Shown: positions 10,530 through 22,175 of the stretch, piece after piece
Position numbering within the stretch: the first letter of the stretch is position 1
Layout of the letters: each line of letters starts with the position of its first letter
Origin: Marthasterias glacialis
Lineage: Eukaryota > Echinodermata > Asteroidea > Forcipulatida > Asteriidae
Direction of reading: 5' to 3'
Assembly (NCBI GenBank): GCA_911728455.2
Contig: OU452228.1
Location: 6,882,001-6,946,000 of the forward strand
DNA length: 64,000 nucleotides
Position numbers and translations under genes: made by a program
The notes under the pieces: model-generated
Seen by the model: the letters and a program-made list of their open reading frames with translations, nothing else
Database searches by the model: none
What the model was told of the DNA's origin: nothing

Positions 10530-13335
10530 TTTACCGAGTTTGGTTCATTTCGAAGGTGTCTAATATATATACATATAAATTCTCAATTTATTTAATTAAA
10601 AAGGTCTTCAAAAAGACGTTAACAATAAAAGGCTTCCATATGCTTGTGTCGAGTGGATCGGAATGTTGGTTTCGCATTGTTTGAAGCGTTATACGCTGTT
10701 TATCAATTAAATTATTGTACTTTTAATGAGTGGAGTTATTTATTATTATAAATCAGTTGTCTTGATGGCCACAATGTTTAACTTATTTAGGCCTGACATA
10801 TCAACCACAGTACCAACAACAAACCTTTATTTTGGTTTTAGCCACGGTTGTGTCCTTGTGTCTTTTGATACCTTGTTTTGAACTTTGACACCGTATAACT
10901 GTCATTTACATGCAACTAATGTAACTGAGATAGTTTGGATACTCTGATTTTGCAATTTGCAACTGATTTTGAATTGAGACAGTTTGGGGACTCCATGTAT
11001 TTGGGTGACTGTTTTTCACTCTGCGTCAGATTGTGGGTAACACAGTCACATTCCCGGTGCACAGCACGTAAAAGAAGGCCCTGTGGAGTGGGTCAAAATG
11101 GGTGTCACGCTGAATTTTCGCTCGGTAACAATGATTCATTTTTTAATTGTAATTTGAAGAGAGAAACAAAAAATATTTGTGCACCATCATCAAACTCTGT
11201 AGAACTTTATCATGCTGTGGTGCCACCATCTTTGTCTCCTGTGTGTGCTGTTGAACCCTTCCATCAGCCTCGGTTTTGGGCCGAATTGATTTGAATTGAG
11301 ACAAATAAGATGGTCGTTCCATGATACAGGCCTATACGGTATTGCAGTTCCGCCTTTTGTAGTGTGTATAGTATAATATAACTTTGCCAGCTGGTACTGG
11401 CTTCATTAAACCAACCGTGAACTAAACGTCATCATTAGGCACACGCACCGACAATACACATGCAAAGAAAGTTTATAGTAGGAGGTCATGTACGGTACAA
11501 AATTTATATTCGCAAGGTCCTTCCTTTTCTTTAAATTATAACGATGGATGTAGCAATTTTTAAAATAAGTCTATCCGTGTACGTTTGCAAACAATATTAA
11601 CAAAGTTTGCCCATCGAACTCAGTTGACTACAGTGTCTTGTTATTATTTTAAACAAAAATATAGTGTCTATGAATTTGTATATGAATTTTCGCTCGGCTA
11701 CAATGATTCATTTTTAAATTGTAAATTGAAGAGAGAAACAAAAAATATGCCAAAAATAATATATTGGGTTGTTTAGCCATATAAGGGGACACTGGTAACT
11801 CACAGGTCCCATCGACCACAACAGAGCATAATTTCGTAAGTATAGGGGGCGTACAGTACTAAGTAGACTTCTATAAAAGCAGTTTACTGACAAATTCGTT
11901 GGAATTCTTTCTAGAGTAAAAGTTGTTTTATTGTACAACCCCAAATATTAATGTGCAATCTCGCAGACGAGTTGAAACTATGGTCTCATGCAATAAGAAT
12001 GAGATGATATACATCTTCTTTTTTTGTTGGGGAGGAGGGGGGGGTCTCCAAGTTCTAGTTATTAAGAATACATCACATACAACCAACCTGGGTGATCAAA
12101 CTCGAGTAAAAGAGTAAAAAGAGAAGGGACATTTTCTAGCGATTTATTTTTAATTTGTCTGCCCCTCCCCCTCCCCCACTCCCATCACACACATACACTT
12201 GCCACCTATCCCCTCAGAGGAACAAGCTTAAATTTCATCTAGCCATCGACAACAGTAATTCCTACAAGCGACAAGTTAAGTGGACCACATTTTTTTCTCC
12301 AGCCAGCATAAAAATTGTAATGGCAATTTTTTTTTTCGGGGTTGAAATGAAGACGCCCAAGTCCATCTGTCCCTCCCTGCTATACCTTCCATTAATGGGT
12401 CTGTTGTTGAATAGCCCCCAGTTATCCAAACATCACCGATTAATAATACAAAGTGACATGCCAATCTGTTGGTTACAAGACGTTATTATCGCTATGGTCT
12501 CGCGAAATTCTTTACCGAGTTGAAAACTTATTGATGTCATAATCAATTTTGCTCGGAGTTTAACGCTCCCGCTTACTGTTTTGCATATCGACTGTGAGGA
12601 GTAATTTCATAGGTCTTTCAGAGATCATGTGACCCGACAGGCCACTCCAACAGAGATTCAAGCAAACCGATTTGCACACAGAGGTGGTGCCATTAGGCTG
12701 GAGGGCTGTGACAAGTTTTCTGGGGATGGGGTGAGGGGCACTGGTTGGCCACTCATCGACTGTAGCATGACCAGATGTTGGATTTACATGATTAAAAACA
12801 AATTATACTAGATGTGCTTTCAGCGTTAATTTACTAGAAGTTTGGACAATAAGTCTCGTACAAAAGCAGGAATTTTGACCAACAATTTTAATATACAATA
12901 TCCATGTCATGATCACTTCAAATGCACTCTATCAAGCGCTTGTATTACAGACGGTTATTTTCTTTTTAAGTTTCCTGTACAGCATCAGGTAATTAAATTT
13001 GTGTTTGCTACTCGTGAACGGTGGCAGAAAATAACCCAGTCATTCAGATGTTCCTGTTGCAAACTCCATTACAGTTAATTTTCATAACAAATAAGTTTCA
13101 GGTACCAAAAGAGGGCGCTATACCCTTCAAATGAGCTGGCATTTGACAGTTGGCATAATAAAGAGTGTCTGCATGCTCAACCGTGGAGGTCAGTTCAAAA
13201 CAACAGGGATGATACAAATACAAAGATCAGTGTGACAAGTAAAATGTCTGGAATTATTTTTTTTTTCAGCACACTCCAACCTTTGGTAAAATGCACTTTA
13301 TAAATGCTAGCATTATTTATTGTAACATGACTTAC
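10530..13335. other. Intergenic, scattered repeat fragments
   Basis: Two related segments of about 65 bp occur in direct orientation at 11113-11177 and 11685-11749, both containing TTTTCGCTCGG and GAAGAGAGAAACAAAAAATA. They look like fragments of one dispersed repeat. An exact AGAGGGCGC motif lies at 13110-13118. There is a G run near 12030 and a C/T-rich stretch near 12160. I recognise no gene. Confidence 0.45.
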
Positions 13336-13404
13336 CTTCCTGTAAGTATGTAGCTCTTCTGCTTCTTTCTTGTCCACAGTTGATAAGAATTGACAAACAA
13401 GCCA
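13336..13404 (-). CDS. Candidate 69-nt internal exon, function unknown
   Basis: Both splice signals are near consensus: an acceptor with TTGCTTTCACAG before the exon, and AAG then GTAAGT after it. The length is 23 codons exactly. One frame reads WLVCQFLSTVDKKEAEELH and ends in TYRK, which looks protein-like, but the other two frames are also open, so the phase is undetermined. A possible upstream partner on the same strand is the candidate exon at 16268-16350. No family is recognised. Confidence 0.38.
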
Positions 13405-13709
13405 CTGTGAAAGCAAAATGAATAACAAAAAGGACTGATTAAAGCTAACTGAACTCAACGACTGTTTTGAGAGCTTAGAAGTGTGTTGAGTAATTTAAGA
13501 AGTGCATGCTCTTGGACATGTTACCTCCAAATGGATTCTTTTTTATATTAGACTGTTACATGTCTGTTATACCATTCACATTAAACTGTACACTTTTAAA
13601 CAAATACTTTCATAACACCCCTTACAAAGATTTTGCCTTTTGATTGGTTTAGAGCGCATCACATGACAGGTTTTCTTTTTACTAGAAAGGCGCGCAAACA
13701 CCACTTGCT

Positions 13710-13800
13710 ATAACCATAGCAACCAATGTACTATCCCATAGCAACCAATGTACTATACCTAGAAACCAATGTACTATACTCATAGCAACAGCAGTTTCTT
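13710..13800 (+). repeat. Short tandem repeat containing CCAAT
   Basis: A unit of about 21 bp, essentially AGCAACCAATGTACTATA, is repeated three times with a fourth partial copy. Each full unit carries CCAAT. Confidence 0.65.
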
Positions 13801-13974
13801 AGTACGAAGATGTCTAGGCACAATGTATGTATGGGGTGTTATAAAATAAATATTGACTGCTTTTATTCGTGCTACATATGGTTAAAACTACAACTCCCTC
13901 AGTGTTCCTCGAAGCGTTCTACTTTCCCTCAGCTTTGCCTCAGGAAAATTGAACGCGCCAGGGCTCACCTCGAG

Positions 13975-14162
13975 AGCAGCGGTAGAGCCACAGGCGGCCT
14001 GGGGGTATGTGCCCCTCATAAATTCCACGTGCCCCCAGGTGCCCCCTCCCACACGCAATGAAAAAAATCAAGATACATGTAATTTATTAAAAAAACATGG
14101 CCGCTGACACCCCCCCCCTCTACCAAAAAGCAAAGCCCCCCTGTGCCCCCCTCGTGAAAAAA
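13975..14162 (+). mobile_element. Copy of the CAGCGGCGTAGCC MITE family, degraded
   Basis: It starts with CAGCGGTAGAGCCAC and runs through a stretch rich in GTGCCCCC, with an internal ACATGTAATTTATTAAAAAA segment shared with the copy at 30490-30668. The right terminal repeat is not recognisable. The same family occurs at 19376-19604, 22865-23040 and about 48805-49092. Confidence 0.5.
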
Positions 14163-14553
14163 TAAACGTGTCTGACGTCATGAGTCCCATATAGCTATGT
14201 ACAACAGCACCCTCAATGATGTCAAAATGGCCTTAAGTTTACTGTAGGAAAATGGCAATTGCATCCATTGCCTCTGTGAAGGATCAGACCTGAAAGCTCT
14301 GGTCCAAGAGAAGATTCAAACCAACTTCACAGAGGTGAAAGGTAGGGCATGATACCACCAAGCCAATCTCAACCCTCGCTTGGCACTTTCTCAGTCGTGC
14401 AGAAAACAATCCATATGGACCCGGGCAGAAAGATAACCAAAGACCCTCCATTCTCAAGAGCAGAAGCATGCAGACTAAATCTTTTAACTGAATAGTGATG
14501 AAATATAAGTGCTCTTATGGTGGTTAACTGGAAGGGGATGAGTGGGCCACTGC

Positions 14554-15180
14554 CTCAACACCAAGAAAACAGAGTACATCGTGTTCAACATTGGCTCAAC
14601 CATGATGCTCCGCAGACCAATGGCGGTGCATTTCTCAAGCTCGCTAGGACTTGGAGTACCTCGGCACCAGGATGCAGAGTACTGAGAAATACCTCAAGGT
14701 CAGGAAGGCTTAGGCATGGAAAGCTCGTCATGATATGAAGAATGTCTTAAAGTCAAACCTGTCAAAGAAGCTCAAGTTGAGATACTTACAAGCAGCAAAT
14801 GAGACGATTCTTCTCTTAGGTAGCAAGACTTGGACCCTCACAGTAGCCCAGACCAAGTTACTACACCTGGATGCTCAGGATGTCACAGGATGTTACCTGG
14901 AAGGCCCAAATGACAAACACCAAGCTCTACGGCAACCTGCCACAGGTCTTGTAGAAGGTCAAGTCAAAACATCTGAGCCTTGCTCAGCACTGCTACAGAC
15001 ACTAAGAATTGCCAGAAGTCGTGTGATTCTGTGGAAACCTTCACCTGGGAAGGAGCCAAGCAGAGGGAGACCAATCAAGACCTTGGTGAAGACGAAGGTT
15101 GATGCAGGGGTAGAGACGACTGATGAGCTCACTGGCTGCATGACCAATGGTGATGTGTGGCCTGCGTGTTATCACACTGC
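14554..15180 (+). pseudogene. Decayed LINE fragment: C-terminal part of reverse transcriptase
   Basis: Reading across frames gives the conserved C-terminal motifs of a non-LTR retrotransposon polymerase: LNTKKTEYIVFN, then YL-TRMQ, KVRKA-AWKA and KLKLRYLQAANE, then LGSKTWTL. Later come GRPIKTLVKTK and ETTDELTGCM. The order and spacing match the region after the catalytic palm in Jockey/CR1-like elements. Several frameshifts are needed, and the catalytic core and endonuclease are absent, so it is a dead 5'-truncated copy. It lies between the exon candidates at 13336 and 16268. Confidence 0.85.
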
Positions 15181-15940
15181 TCTCAAGCAGCCACTTGGGT
15201 TCAATGCAGAGTAGTGGAGGAGTGGAAGAGGGAATGGGAGGAGGGTGGCAGGGTGTGAGGGAAACAGTCATTCTACTCCATTCTAGGAAATATGCTGCAG
15301 TTTTCCCCTTCTATGAGGAAAATGTAATAAAATTATTTCAAGTTTTAATAACAAATTGACATAATGATGGGTTTTTTAATCAACGACAATCTTAAGACAA
15401 GCACAGCTTGTGCATTTGAAGAATTGAACTGTGGGTGAAATAAACATTTATGACTGAATTTCAACAGTGCACTTTCTCAGTATCAGGAGAATCCAATAAT
15501 ATTTTCACTGGATGAGATTGAACCTTTACACATGTGGTTTACAACAGCGTGATTTATCAAGTAGAGCGATTTGACACAACACTCTGCAGTGGCATGATAA
15601 AATGTCAAGATACACAGGAGAGCATGAGTAAGGTGCTACTACAACAACAAACCTTTATCATCCACTATCTGTGTCTTGTTCAAATTGATTCCATTGACTA
15701 CACACCAAAAATCTGCACAAAGCAAACAGTTCGTATGGGTTTCTTTTCCATAAAATGTCAAGTACTATTAGTAGTACTACATGTAGTATTATAGCCTATT
15801 TGGTAATTCAATTACAAAGCAGAGATTCTTGCTGAAAATCCTGCCACGGCCCCGACCCAGACCCCCACTATACTGTCTACACTCAAATTTAAATACCCAC
15901 AATAAAACACCCACATCAGAACAATGCAAAAGACTAAATA
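15181..15940. other. No gene recognised
   Basis: LINE-flanking AT-rich sequence. The CTGCCACGGCC stretch near 15840 may be an end of the GGCGTAGCC MITE family. No exon could be supported. Confidence 0.35.
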
Positions 15941-16011
15941 ATGCCTCCAAAATATGTAGGGGCAAGATTCAAGTTCGTGTGCCACTCCGACAGGACTGGT
16001 GGTCGGGCATG
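15941..16011 (+). CDS. Candidate first coding exon (plus strand), weak
   Basis: An ATG with A at -3 opens 23 codons beginning MPPKYVGARFKFVCHSDR and ends in a donor with GTAAGT. An internal TATGTAG could also act as an acceptor. It faces the minus-strand candidate at 16268-16350, and the two would overlap if both were genes, so at most one is likely real. No family is recognised. Confidence 0.2.
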
Positions 16012-16267
16012 GTAAGTCACGTTTCAAACTTTTGGCGCAAACGCACTGCACAACGACCGTCCTTTCAGTTCACAGCATAACAGGTTCTATTAACGAACAA
16101 ACACAATTTACACGAACATGCAACTACACACTACACACAGCCACTTCAAAACAAACACAATGTCGTTAAAAACCAGCATACTCGAGGCTCCGTCCACGCC
16201 TCAATCATTCCTACTTTCCCCCTTGAATAGGTTTCGTTTATATTGTTGAACAATTTACATGACTTAC

Positions 16268-16350
16268 CGATAAAAATAAAGGCATTTTCTATCTGAAAAA
16301 ATCCAGTCCACTTCGTCCAAGATTTCCGGCCGGACACACAGCAAAATCAT
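16268..16350 (-). CDS. Candidate first coding exon (minus strand), weak
   Basis: An ATG followed by 27 codons, beginning MILLCVRPEILDEVDWIF, ends in a strong donor (TCG then GTAAGTCATG). The phase left at the donor (two bases) can be continued into the candidate exon at 13336-13404 without a stop. The link is plausible but unproven, because that exon is open in all three phases. Confidence 0.25.
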
Positions 16351-16689
16351 TTCCCTGGTAAACACTTGACTTTTAAGACAAATTTGGGGAAAGCGATAGT
16401 GCACCAGTGAAATGTAGCTGGTGAGGGCGCCCCCAACTGTTGATAATACTTAAATCGAGTCAATGTTATTGGTCCAAAGTTTTTGCCGCGCAAAAATTGA
16501 ACGGGCCAAAGCCAGTTCTGATCAATGGCAGTAGTTATGAAATTCGTACTGATTTTTATGGTCCCTTTGACAGTTGAAAAAGTGTGTCTCGGACCTTGAA
16601 GAAGATCGACTTGTTACTAGCAAATGCTTGACTGACCACAAAGCAAAGATGTCTGCAGCCTCATGGACATGAGTGAGATAACAATACTG

Positions 16690-17010
16690 ACTTTTTGCCA
16701 TTTTATTTTTTCCCTTCAATTCTGTATAACCAAAACGAGGCTGGGATGAAAATTAGTCTTGCTCCTTCTACAAATTCTTGTTACTCCAAATACTATGTAG
16801 GAATGTGGTTTGTTTTAAAAAGTATTAACTATTATAGCAAGATCCCGTATATATACGATAATCTAACCGGGTTACTTTTGTACAATAACAATCACGACAC
16901 TGATTCTCATAGACCAACAGGGGTCAGACTATTCCTTCCAGCCTCGGTTTGGTTACATTGATATGAATGTAAGAAAGAACCAAATGGCCGCACCATGCCA
17001 CATATCTTTA
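16690..17010. mobile_element. Two copies of the TAGACCTTTATC MITE family, head to head
   Basis: 16690-16790 reads in plus orientation with the family core ACCAAAACGAGGCTGGGATG. 16905-17010 carries the same core in reverse (CAGCCTCGGTTTGGTTACATTG, then GGCCGCACCATG). The family is complete at 46912-47081. It may be two insertions or a single inverted duplication. Confidence 0.55.
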
Positions 17011-17589
17011 ATTCTGGCTGCCCTACTTGAGACAGAAATAAGAGACGCAATTGTGTTTGTCAAGACATCTAGTCTAGTCCCCGACTAAAGTATTCATTCC
17101 TACTGTCTATGAGTTGGCATTCAGAGAAGAGAATTAAGGCAAAATTCGAGAGAGTTCTACAACCCATGGGGTAAAATTAGACACTGCCATGGAGTTAATT
17201 CCACATTAAAATTCATAATGTTCTCTACTGAGTGGTGGAAAGCAATCCGTAAATAGGTCTTTTTCAAATGCAGTATTGATAGTTTTAAATTAAATGTCTG
17301 CAAAAGTATCGACCCACATTCGGCTATTCGTCCCTCCTAGCTTTTAAGAAAAAGTTCAACCCGGCTAACACCCTCAGAGCATGAGTGTAACTAATTATAA
17401 CAGGATATCGAACGAACACAATGCAGCCTGTTAGTCTGATGGGTAAAAGAAAAGGAAAATAAAAATATTGTTTTGGAGCCAATATAAAAGGAATATACAA
17501 TGCCAGACGTGCATACGCACGTACATCGATTCGAATGTAAGTTCCTGTGGGCTGTATGAACTCAGAATCAAACTCGAATTAATTTGTAT
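17011..17589. other. No gene recognised
   Basis: AT-rich sequence without a convincing exon or recognised repeat. Confidence 0.4.
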
Positions 17590-17785
17590 ATTTAACAGTG
17601 GGTAAAAGGGCGCCCTCTAGCAAAGGTTCGATCTTAGCGAATGAGCAGGATACCAGTCACAAATTGTACACGTAATATGTTATTCTGGCTGTTAAAACCT
17701 TAGTCTGGTAAAGCCTATACTGTTGTTGTGCTTATCTACTTTATGTGCTTAAAAGCAGCTCAATGAAATTGGGCCCAGAGTCCTC
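17590..17785 (+). mobile_element. Fragment of the GGGCCCAATTTC-ended MITE family
   Basis: The right portion (GCAGGATACCAG, GGCTGTTAAAACCTTAGTCTGG, AGCAGCTCAATGAAATTGGGCCC) matches the element at about 46852-47202. The left terminal repeat was not found, so the copy is truncated. An exact GCGCCCTCT motif is at 17610-17618. Confidence 0.6.
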
Positions 17786-18667
17786 CCTGAAAACGTCAAT
17801 TTAAATTTAAAACTCTTGAAAACTAAAGATGTCTACTTGTTTGTATTAAGTCGAACCTGTTATTAGGCCATTTTTATGCTTGACTACTCATGCAAAACTT
17901 GTCAAAACATCACTTTTAAGCCAAAATATTAACAAAGCAATAATATCCCTTCTATAAGAATTAATACAAAGATGTTATGGTCAAAAACGAGTCCACATAC
18001 CTCGATCAACACTTATGTGTTCTGAATAATTAATTGCATAGATTTATTATCAATTGTTTCACAAGAAAAAGTACGCACAGGTTATTTCATTTAAATCATT
18101 TTTCTTTTACAAAAAACAGCAAGATTTGTACGCATTAAACACAATAAGCTCACATTGTTAAGATAGTTAATTAAATAGTTTAGAAACAAAAGGCTCTTCA
18201 CACAAAACGTCAGTGTGATAAAACTTAACGCCCTCAACGGGGAACTAAGTACATGGTCAAGTCAAAACCTTTCAATGACTTTTAATTAAAAAAAAAAACT
18301 GTTAAACCCAAAACATTAATGCACTTTAGAAGAAACATTTCAAATGGCATTTCATCAACAAATTGAACCTGGAAATTCGGGCTTCGGAAAATGAACATAA
18401 CTGAGTGACTCGCCCTCGAACAAAATTCTTGTTAAATAAATAAAGTGAATGAAGTAAATACACAATTTGGAACCGGTTTAACAATAACCGATCTCACAAT
18501 TTTTTTTTTAAATTATGAACCTTTTGTCCTTTACTTAAAGTAGTCGATAAATAAAACATATTGATAGTTTGTACGTAGTTCATCCTACAAAATAATATAT
18601 GAAAAGGTCAAGGGTCACAGCTCTTTTCTGCTTTTGTTTTTATTTTAATTTATTTTTTTTAAATACA
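17786..18667. other. No gene recognised
   Basis: Strongly AT-rich sequence with poly-A and poly-T tracts near 18290 and 18655. No exon or named repeat. Confidence 0.4.
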
Positions 18668-19013
18668 CTGGGCTCTGGCTTTGGCTCTGGCTAAGGCTCT
18701 GGCTTGGGCTCTGGCTTGGGCTCTGGCTTGGGCTCTGGTTTGGGCCCTGGCTTGGGCTCTGGCTTGGGCTCTGGTTTGGGCCCTGGCTTGGGCTCTGGTT
18801 TGGGTTCTGGCTTGGGCTCTCGCTTGGGCTCTGGCTTGGGCTCTGGCTTGGGCTCTGGCTTGGGCTCTGGCTTGGGCTCTGGCTTGAGCTCTGGCTTGGG
18901 CTCTGGCTTGAGCTCTGGCTTGGGCGCTGGTTTGGGCTCTGGCTTGGGCTCTGGTTTGGGCTCTGGCTTGGGCTCTGGCTTGGACTCTGGCTTGGGCTCT
19001 GGCTTGGGCTCCA
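18668..19013. repeat. 12-bp minisatellite (GGCTTGGGCTCT)n
   Basis: About 28 units of 12 bp with scattered substitutions. Because the unit is a multiple of three, several frames stay open. On the minus strand an ATG at 19014-19012 opens a PKPE repeat of 107 codons; another frame gives AQAR and the plus strand gives GLGS. Substitutions are both silent and replacing in the PKPE frame (E to G, P to L, P to R, E to A), so there is no sign of protein-level constraint. It lies about 1 kb downstream of the terminal exon of the minus-strand seven-segment gene and could fall in its 3' flank. Confidence 0.9.
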
Positions 19014-19375
19014 TCAGTTATTTTGAAAAAGGTAAATTTTCGGTACGGGACATTAAACAGGTGCCTTAGCCGATGACCCACGAATAAGCGGTGGTTCCGA
19101 AAATGGTCTATAAATTTAGTGAGCAATTTTGATTGCTCGACAAGTTTATTCGATCAAAACAAATCTTTTTTTTTCTCAGACTCCCAGTCTGCTTTCACCG
19201 TGGTCTGAGTTCCTTGTGTTCTCCCATTCGAATCAATGTGCAGCATACTCTTGGAGCCACAACCTCGTGTAACCGGAACATTCAACATTGTTCATTCTCA
19301 TTTTCTTGGCTCAGGCTCAAGGGCGTGCCTGTCTGGGGGCCCATGCTTAAAAGCTTTGCTTCTTAATGGGTTGTT

Positions 19376-19604
19376 CAGCGGCGTAGCCAGGATTTTTGTC
19401 ACTAGGGGGCACAGGGGAAGGGGGAGGGCATTGCTTTTCAGGGGGAGGGCATTGCTTTTCAGGGGGGTGGCAGGTACCATGTTTTTAATGAATTACATGT
19501 ATCTACATTTTTTCATGGGGGCACCTGGGGTGGCACTTGAAATTTTTTTTTTGGGGGGGATGCAGGCACACATGCCCCAGGCCCCCCCCCCGGCTACGCC
19601 GCTG
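19376..19604. mobile_element. MITE with CAGCGGCGTAGCC inverted ends
   Basis: The left end CAGCGGCGTAGCC (19376-19388) and right end GGCTACGCCGCTG (19592-19604) are perfect 13-bp inverted repeats. The interior is G-rich with two tandem copies of GGGGGAGGGCATTGCTTTTCA. No target-site duplication is visible. Ends of this kind occur in widespread invertebrate non-autonomous elements; the superfamily is not assigned. Confidence 0.75.
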
Positions 19605-19639
19605 CTCTGCAGTATATTTAGAGCTTCACAGCACTGTAA

Positions 19640-19760
19640 TATTTACTTTCAATAACAGTATTTAAGGATAACATTTGTGGAATGTTGTGTAATTTGCTTT
19701 GCCACTGATTGATTTTGATATTGTGGAAATAAAGAAACCTTGAAACCTTGAAAATGTAAG
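19640..19760 (+). mobile_element. Probable LINE 3' tail
   Basis: The segment ends GTGGAAATAAAGAAACC followed by a CTTGAAAC short repeat. A polyadenylation signal followed by an 8-bp tandem repeat is typical of CR1-like LINE 3' ends. No coding part is attached. Confidence 0.4.
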
Positions 19761-20073
19761 GGGGGTACCCAAATCGAGACAATTTGAATTCGATGGTATT
19801 ATCAAATGTACTCGATCGTTATTGCAACTGCAGACAATAGACACGAAGCACGACATAGTTCGTTTGAAAGATGCAGTGAATTACACGATTCGTATGCGGA
19901 GGACAAGCATCAATACTGTTTTCAACTTTAAAACTAAACACCAAAGGTGATCGAAAACAAATTGTATACCAAAAAAAGGATCGTCGAAATCGTCTGAAGT
20001 TAAACACACTTTATAAATTAATTGTTACGGAAATGTCCATTGTCTTTTGAATTATTTGTTAGTAGTGCTGTCT

Positions 20074-20959
20074 TCATACTAATGCTGCGGTGTCTGAGGT
20101 GGTCTCTGGTCTTGGATCAGCTTCAATACGGTCGACGTCACGCGTTAACGTTTGCCCATTAAGGACTAACAGATCATTGTTTGTGTTGATAACAACAGAT
20201 GGCGCTGTTCCGTTTATTGGGGCGCCGGTCGGTGGAAGGCTGACGGGCAAGTACGAGTTGCTGCTGCATACCTCGTTGTACGAGGGCGGCATCTCGATGG
20301 AGGAGCTTGCCACGGCGATGTCCTCGGGTTTGGGGCCGGAGCCGTCGCCGCCGAACTGGCGGTAGGGGACCTCGATGACCGTCTCTCTCTTCCGTCCGCA
20401 CAGCTGGGAGAGCCCTACGTTCACCTGCCAAGTGTTCATCGCCCCCAAAAAGAGAATCCCTACGAAGAAAATGAAGATGGACTGGTAGCTCATGTCGAAC
20501 GGCTTGCCGTTGATTAGCGAGATGGAGATGCATGCGAGTGGCAAGAATGCCCGGAAGACAATGCACGCGTAGACTGACAGCAGCATCACGACCCTCTGGC
20601 ACCGGACGTTCTGTACTCGTGTCGACTGGACGAGTTTGCCAACGTTCAACAGAAAATGATCACCCATGGAGATCGCCAGGACCAGGCCGATGGTGACGTC
20701 CTCCCCGGTTAGAAGCACCGTGATGGCGGTGGCCAAGGAGACGATGTAGATGATGATGTTGATGTACTTCATGGGGTCGTTCCTGGAGACCAGGCAACAC
20801 CGGAAGAGCAAGAAAATTATGACCCCGCACAGGACACTGAAGAGCACTCGGAGTTCATTGGGATAGTAAGCGGCAAAGGGTGAATCCAAGGCACTCGTGG
20901 TGAACGTCAGAACAAAAGTTGCAACAGGAAGGCACGTGAAGACAACTGCGTCAACGTAA
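20074..20959 (-). CDS. Seven-membrane-segment protein with PPxY tail, terminal exon
   Basis: This exon starts after an intron end rich in T and C (CTATTTTACAG, AG at 20961-20960) and ends at a TGA at 20074-20076. Joined to the exon at 44278-44459 it encodes residues 61-355. Hydrophobic segments fall near residues 64-84, 97-116, 127-145, 149-168, 184-210 and 220-240. A hydrophilic tail of about 110 residues follows, with PPSY at 285-288, the kind of site bound by WW domains of NEDD4-type ubiquitin ligases. The protein is predicted to sit in a cellular membrane with the tail in the cytosol. The order of segments weakly recalls TLC-domain (TRAM-LAG1-CLN8) proteins, but the diagnostic histidines are not evident; it may be an orphan multipass protein. 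The in-frame ATG at 21018 upstream of the acceptor is probably intronic. Confidence 0.82.
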
Positions 20960-21059
20960 CTGTAAAATAGAGATACGAAAAAAGTCAGGAAATTGTACCA
21001 AAACCAAATACAAGTCATAAATCACAAAAAGCAATGATACATCTGTTAGTCACTGTAAG

Positions 21060-21640
21060 ACAAAACTACTGATTATGAATGGTTCCAAACAAGGGAACTC
21101 GACCTTTCAATTCACAGCCACTGATGCTCTACCGATACCGAAGCCCGGTGATTTTTTTATTCTTTTTTATGGCGAGCGCCCTCTACCAGCCGATTGTACC
21201 GAAAAGCCGCAGAGCCACTTAAGCACGGAATTAACTAAGCACAACACAATTTTGCTTACCAGAAAAAAAGTTATGTCACAAACACAATGTCATATGTACT
21301 GGTTTAGGGGACTGGATCCATGCTGATTTTTTTTTTCTTGGCAGCCCTATAAAGTGGGCATAAGAAAACCAGGTATAATCTATTAATGAGTAATGAATTA
21401 AAACCCATAACACCTTACTCTCTGTATTTATCATTTTTGTAATTTTCTTGTATCTGTTGATTTAGACATGTAAATTTAAGAGTAGCAGTCGGTGCTAGGG
21501 GTAGACAAAACATAGTTTTCTAGACGACTTCTCTAATTTAATAAGTGTTACCGAGTTGCAATGAGGTCATTTCTACTTTAGGGGAATCCCCGAAAAACCC
21601 TGGAGGGGAAATAACCTGGCCAACCCAAGCGATTTCCCAA
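21060..21640. other. Intronic, repeat-derived sequence
   Basis: 21150-21270 contains a GCGCCCTCT motif (21176-21184) and an AAGCACAACAC/TTTTGCTTACC segment that looks like a dispersed repeat rather than an exon. Nothing else is recognised. Confidence 0.4.
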
Positions 21641-22175
21641 GTTTGTTTGAATTACTGGTGCTGTGGGAGCGGGAAAAACAGACTGTTCCAAAACTGTTTT
21701 TGCAAACCTTTTTTCCGGATCATGTAAATGGTACTTCACACGATTGCGAGGTCGTTCCGAGAAAGGGACATTCTTTTACAAAGCTTGCGTTCTCTTCATT
21801 TGTTACTTGTGTTTGGGGAATAAACAGTCATGGACTTTTGAATCCAGTGATTCATGACCACTTTGTTATCTACACTGATGTTTCTGACAGAGTTGTTTGC
21901 CCTTACAAAATTATTGTTTAAATTATTGGTGCTGTGGGAGCGGGAAAAACAGACTGTTCCAAAACTGTTTTTGCAAACCTTTTTTCCGGATCATGTAAAT
22001 GGTACTTTACACGATTGCGAGTTCGTTCCGAGAAAAGGACATTCTTTTACAAAGCTTAGGTTCTCTTCATTAGTCACTTGTGTTTTGGGAATAACATGGA
22101 CTTTTGATTCATGACCACTTTGTTATCTACACTGATATTTCTGGCAGAGTCGTTTGCCCTCACAAAAATTATTTG
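21641..22175 (+). repeat. Tandem duplication (about 271 bp) encoding a P-loop-like motif
   Basis: Two diverged copies lie head to tail, about 21641-21911 and 21912-22175. Each encodes GAVGAGKT (21657-21680 and 21928-21951), which fits the Walker A pattern GxxxxGK[S/T], followed by a shared run reading SKTVFANLFSG. The arrangement resembles the start of an IFI44/dynamin-like GTPase domain. Copy 2 has an in-frame stop 42 codons after the motif begins, and both copies have a stop just before it, so these would be decayed exons or a coincidence. Confidence 0.55.

Noticed and set aside
11714-11944. Minus-strand frame ending at a GTGAGT near 11803
   Set aside because: Lies in a segment partly repeated at 11113-11177; reads as repeat sequence.
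21180-21330. Minus-strand donor GTAAGC near 21256
   Set aside because: The surrounding AAGCACAACAC sequence looks like a dispersed repeat.
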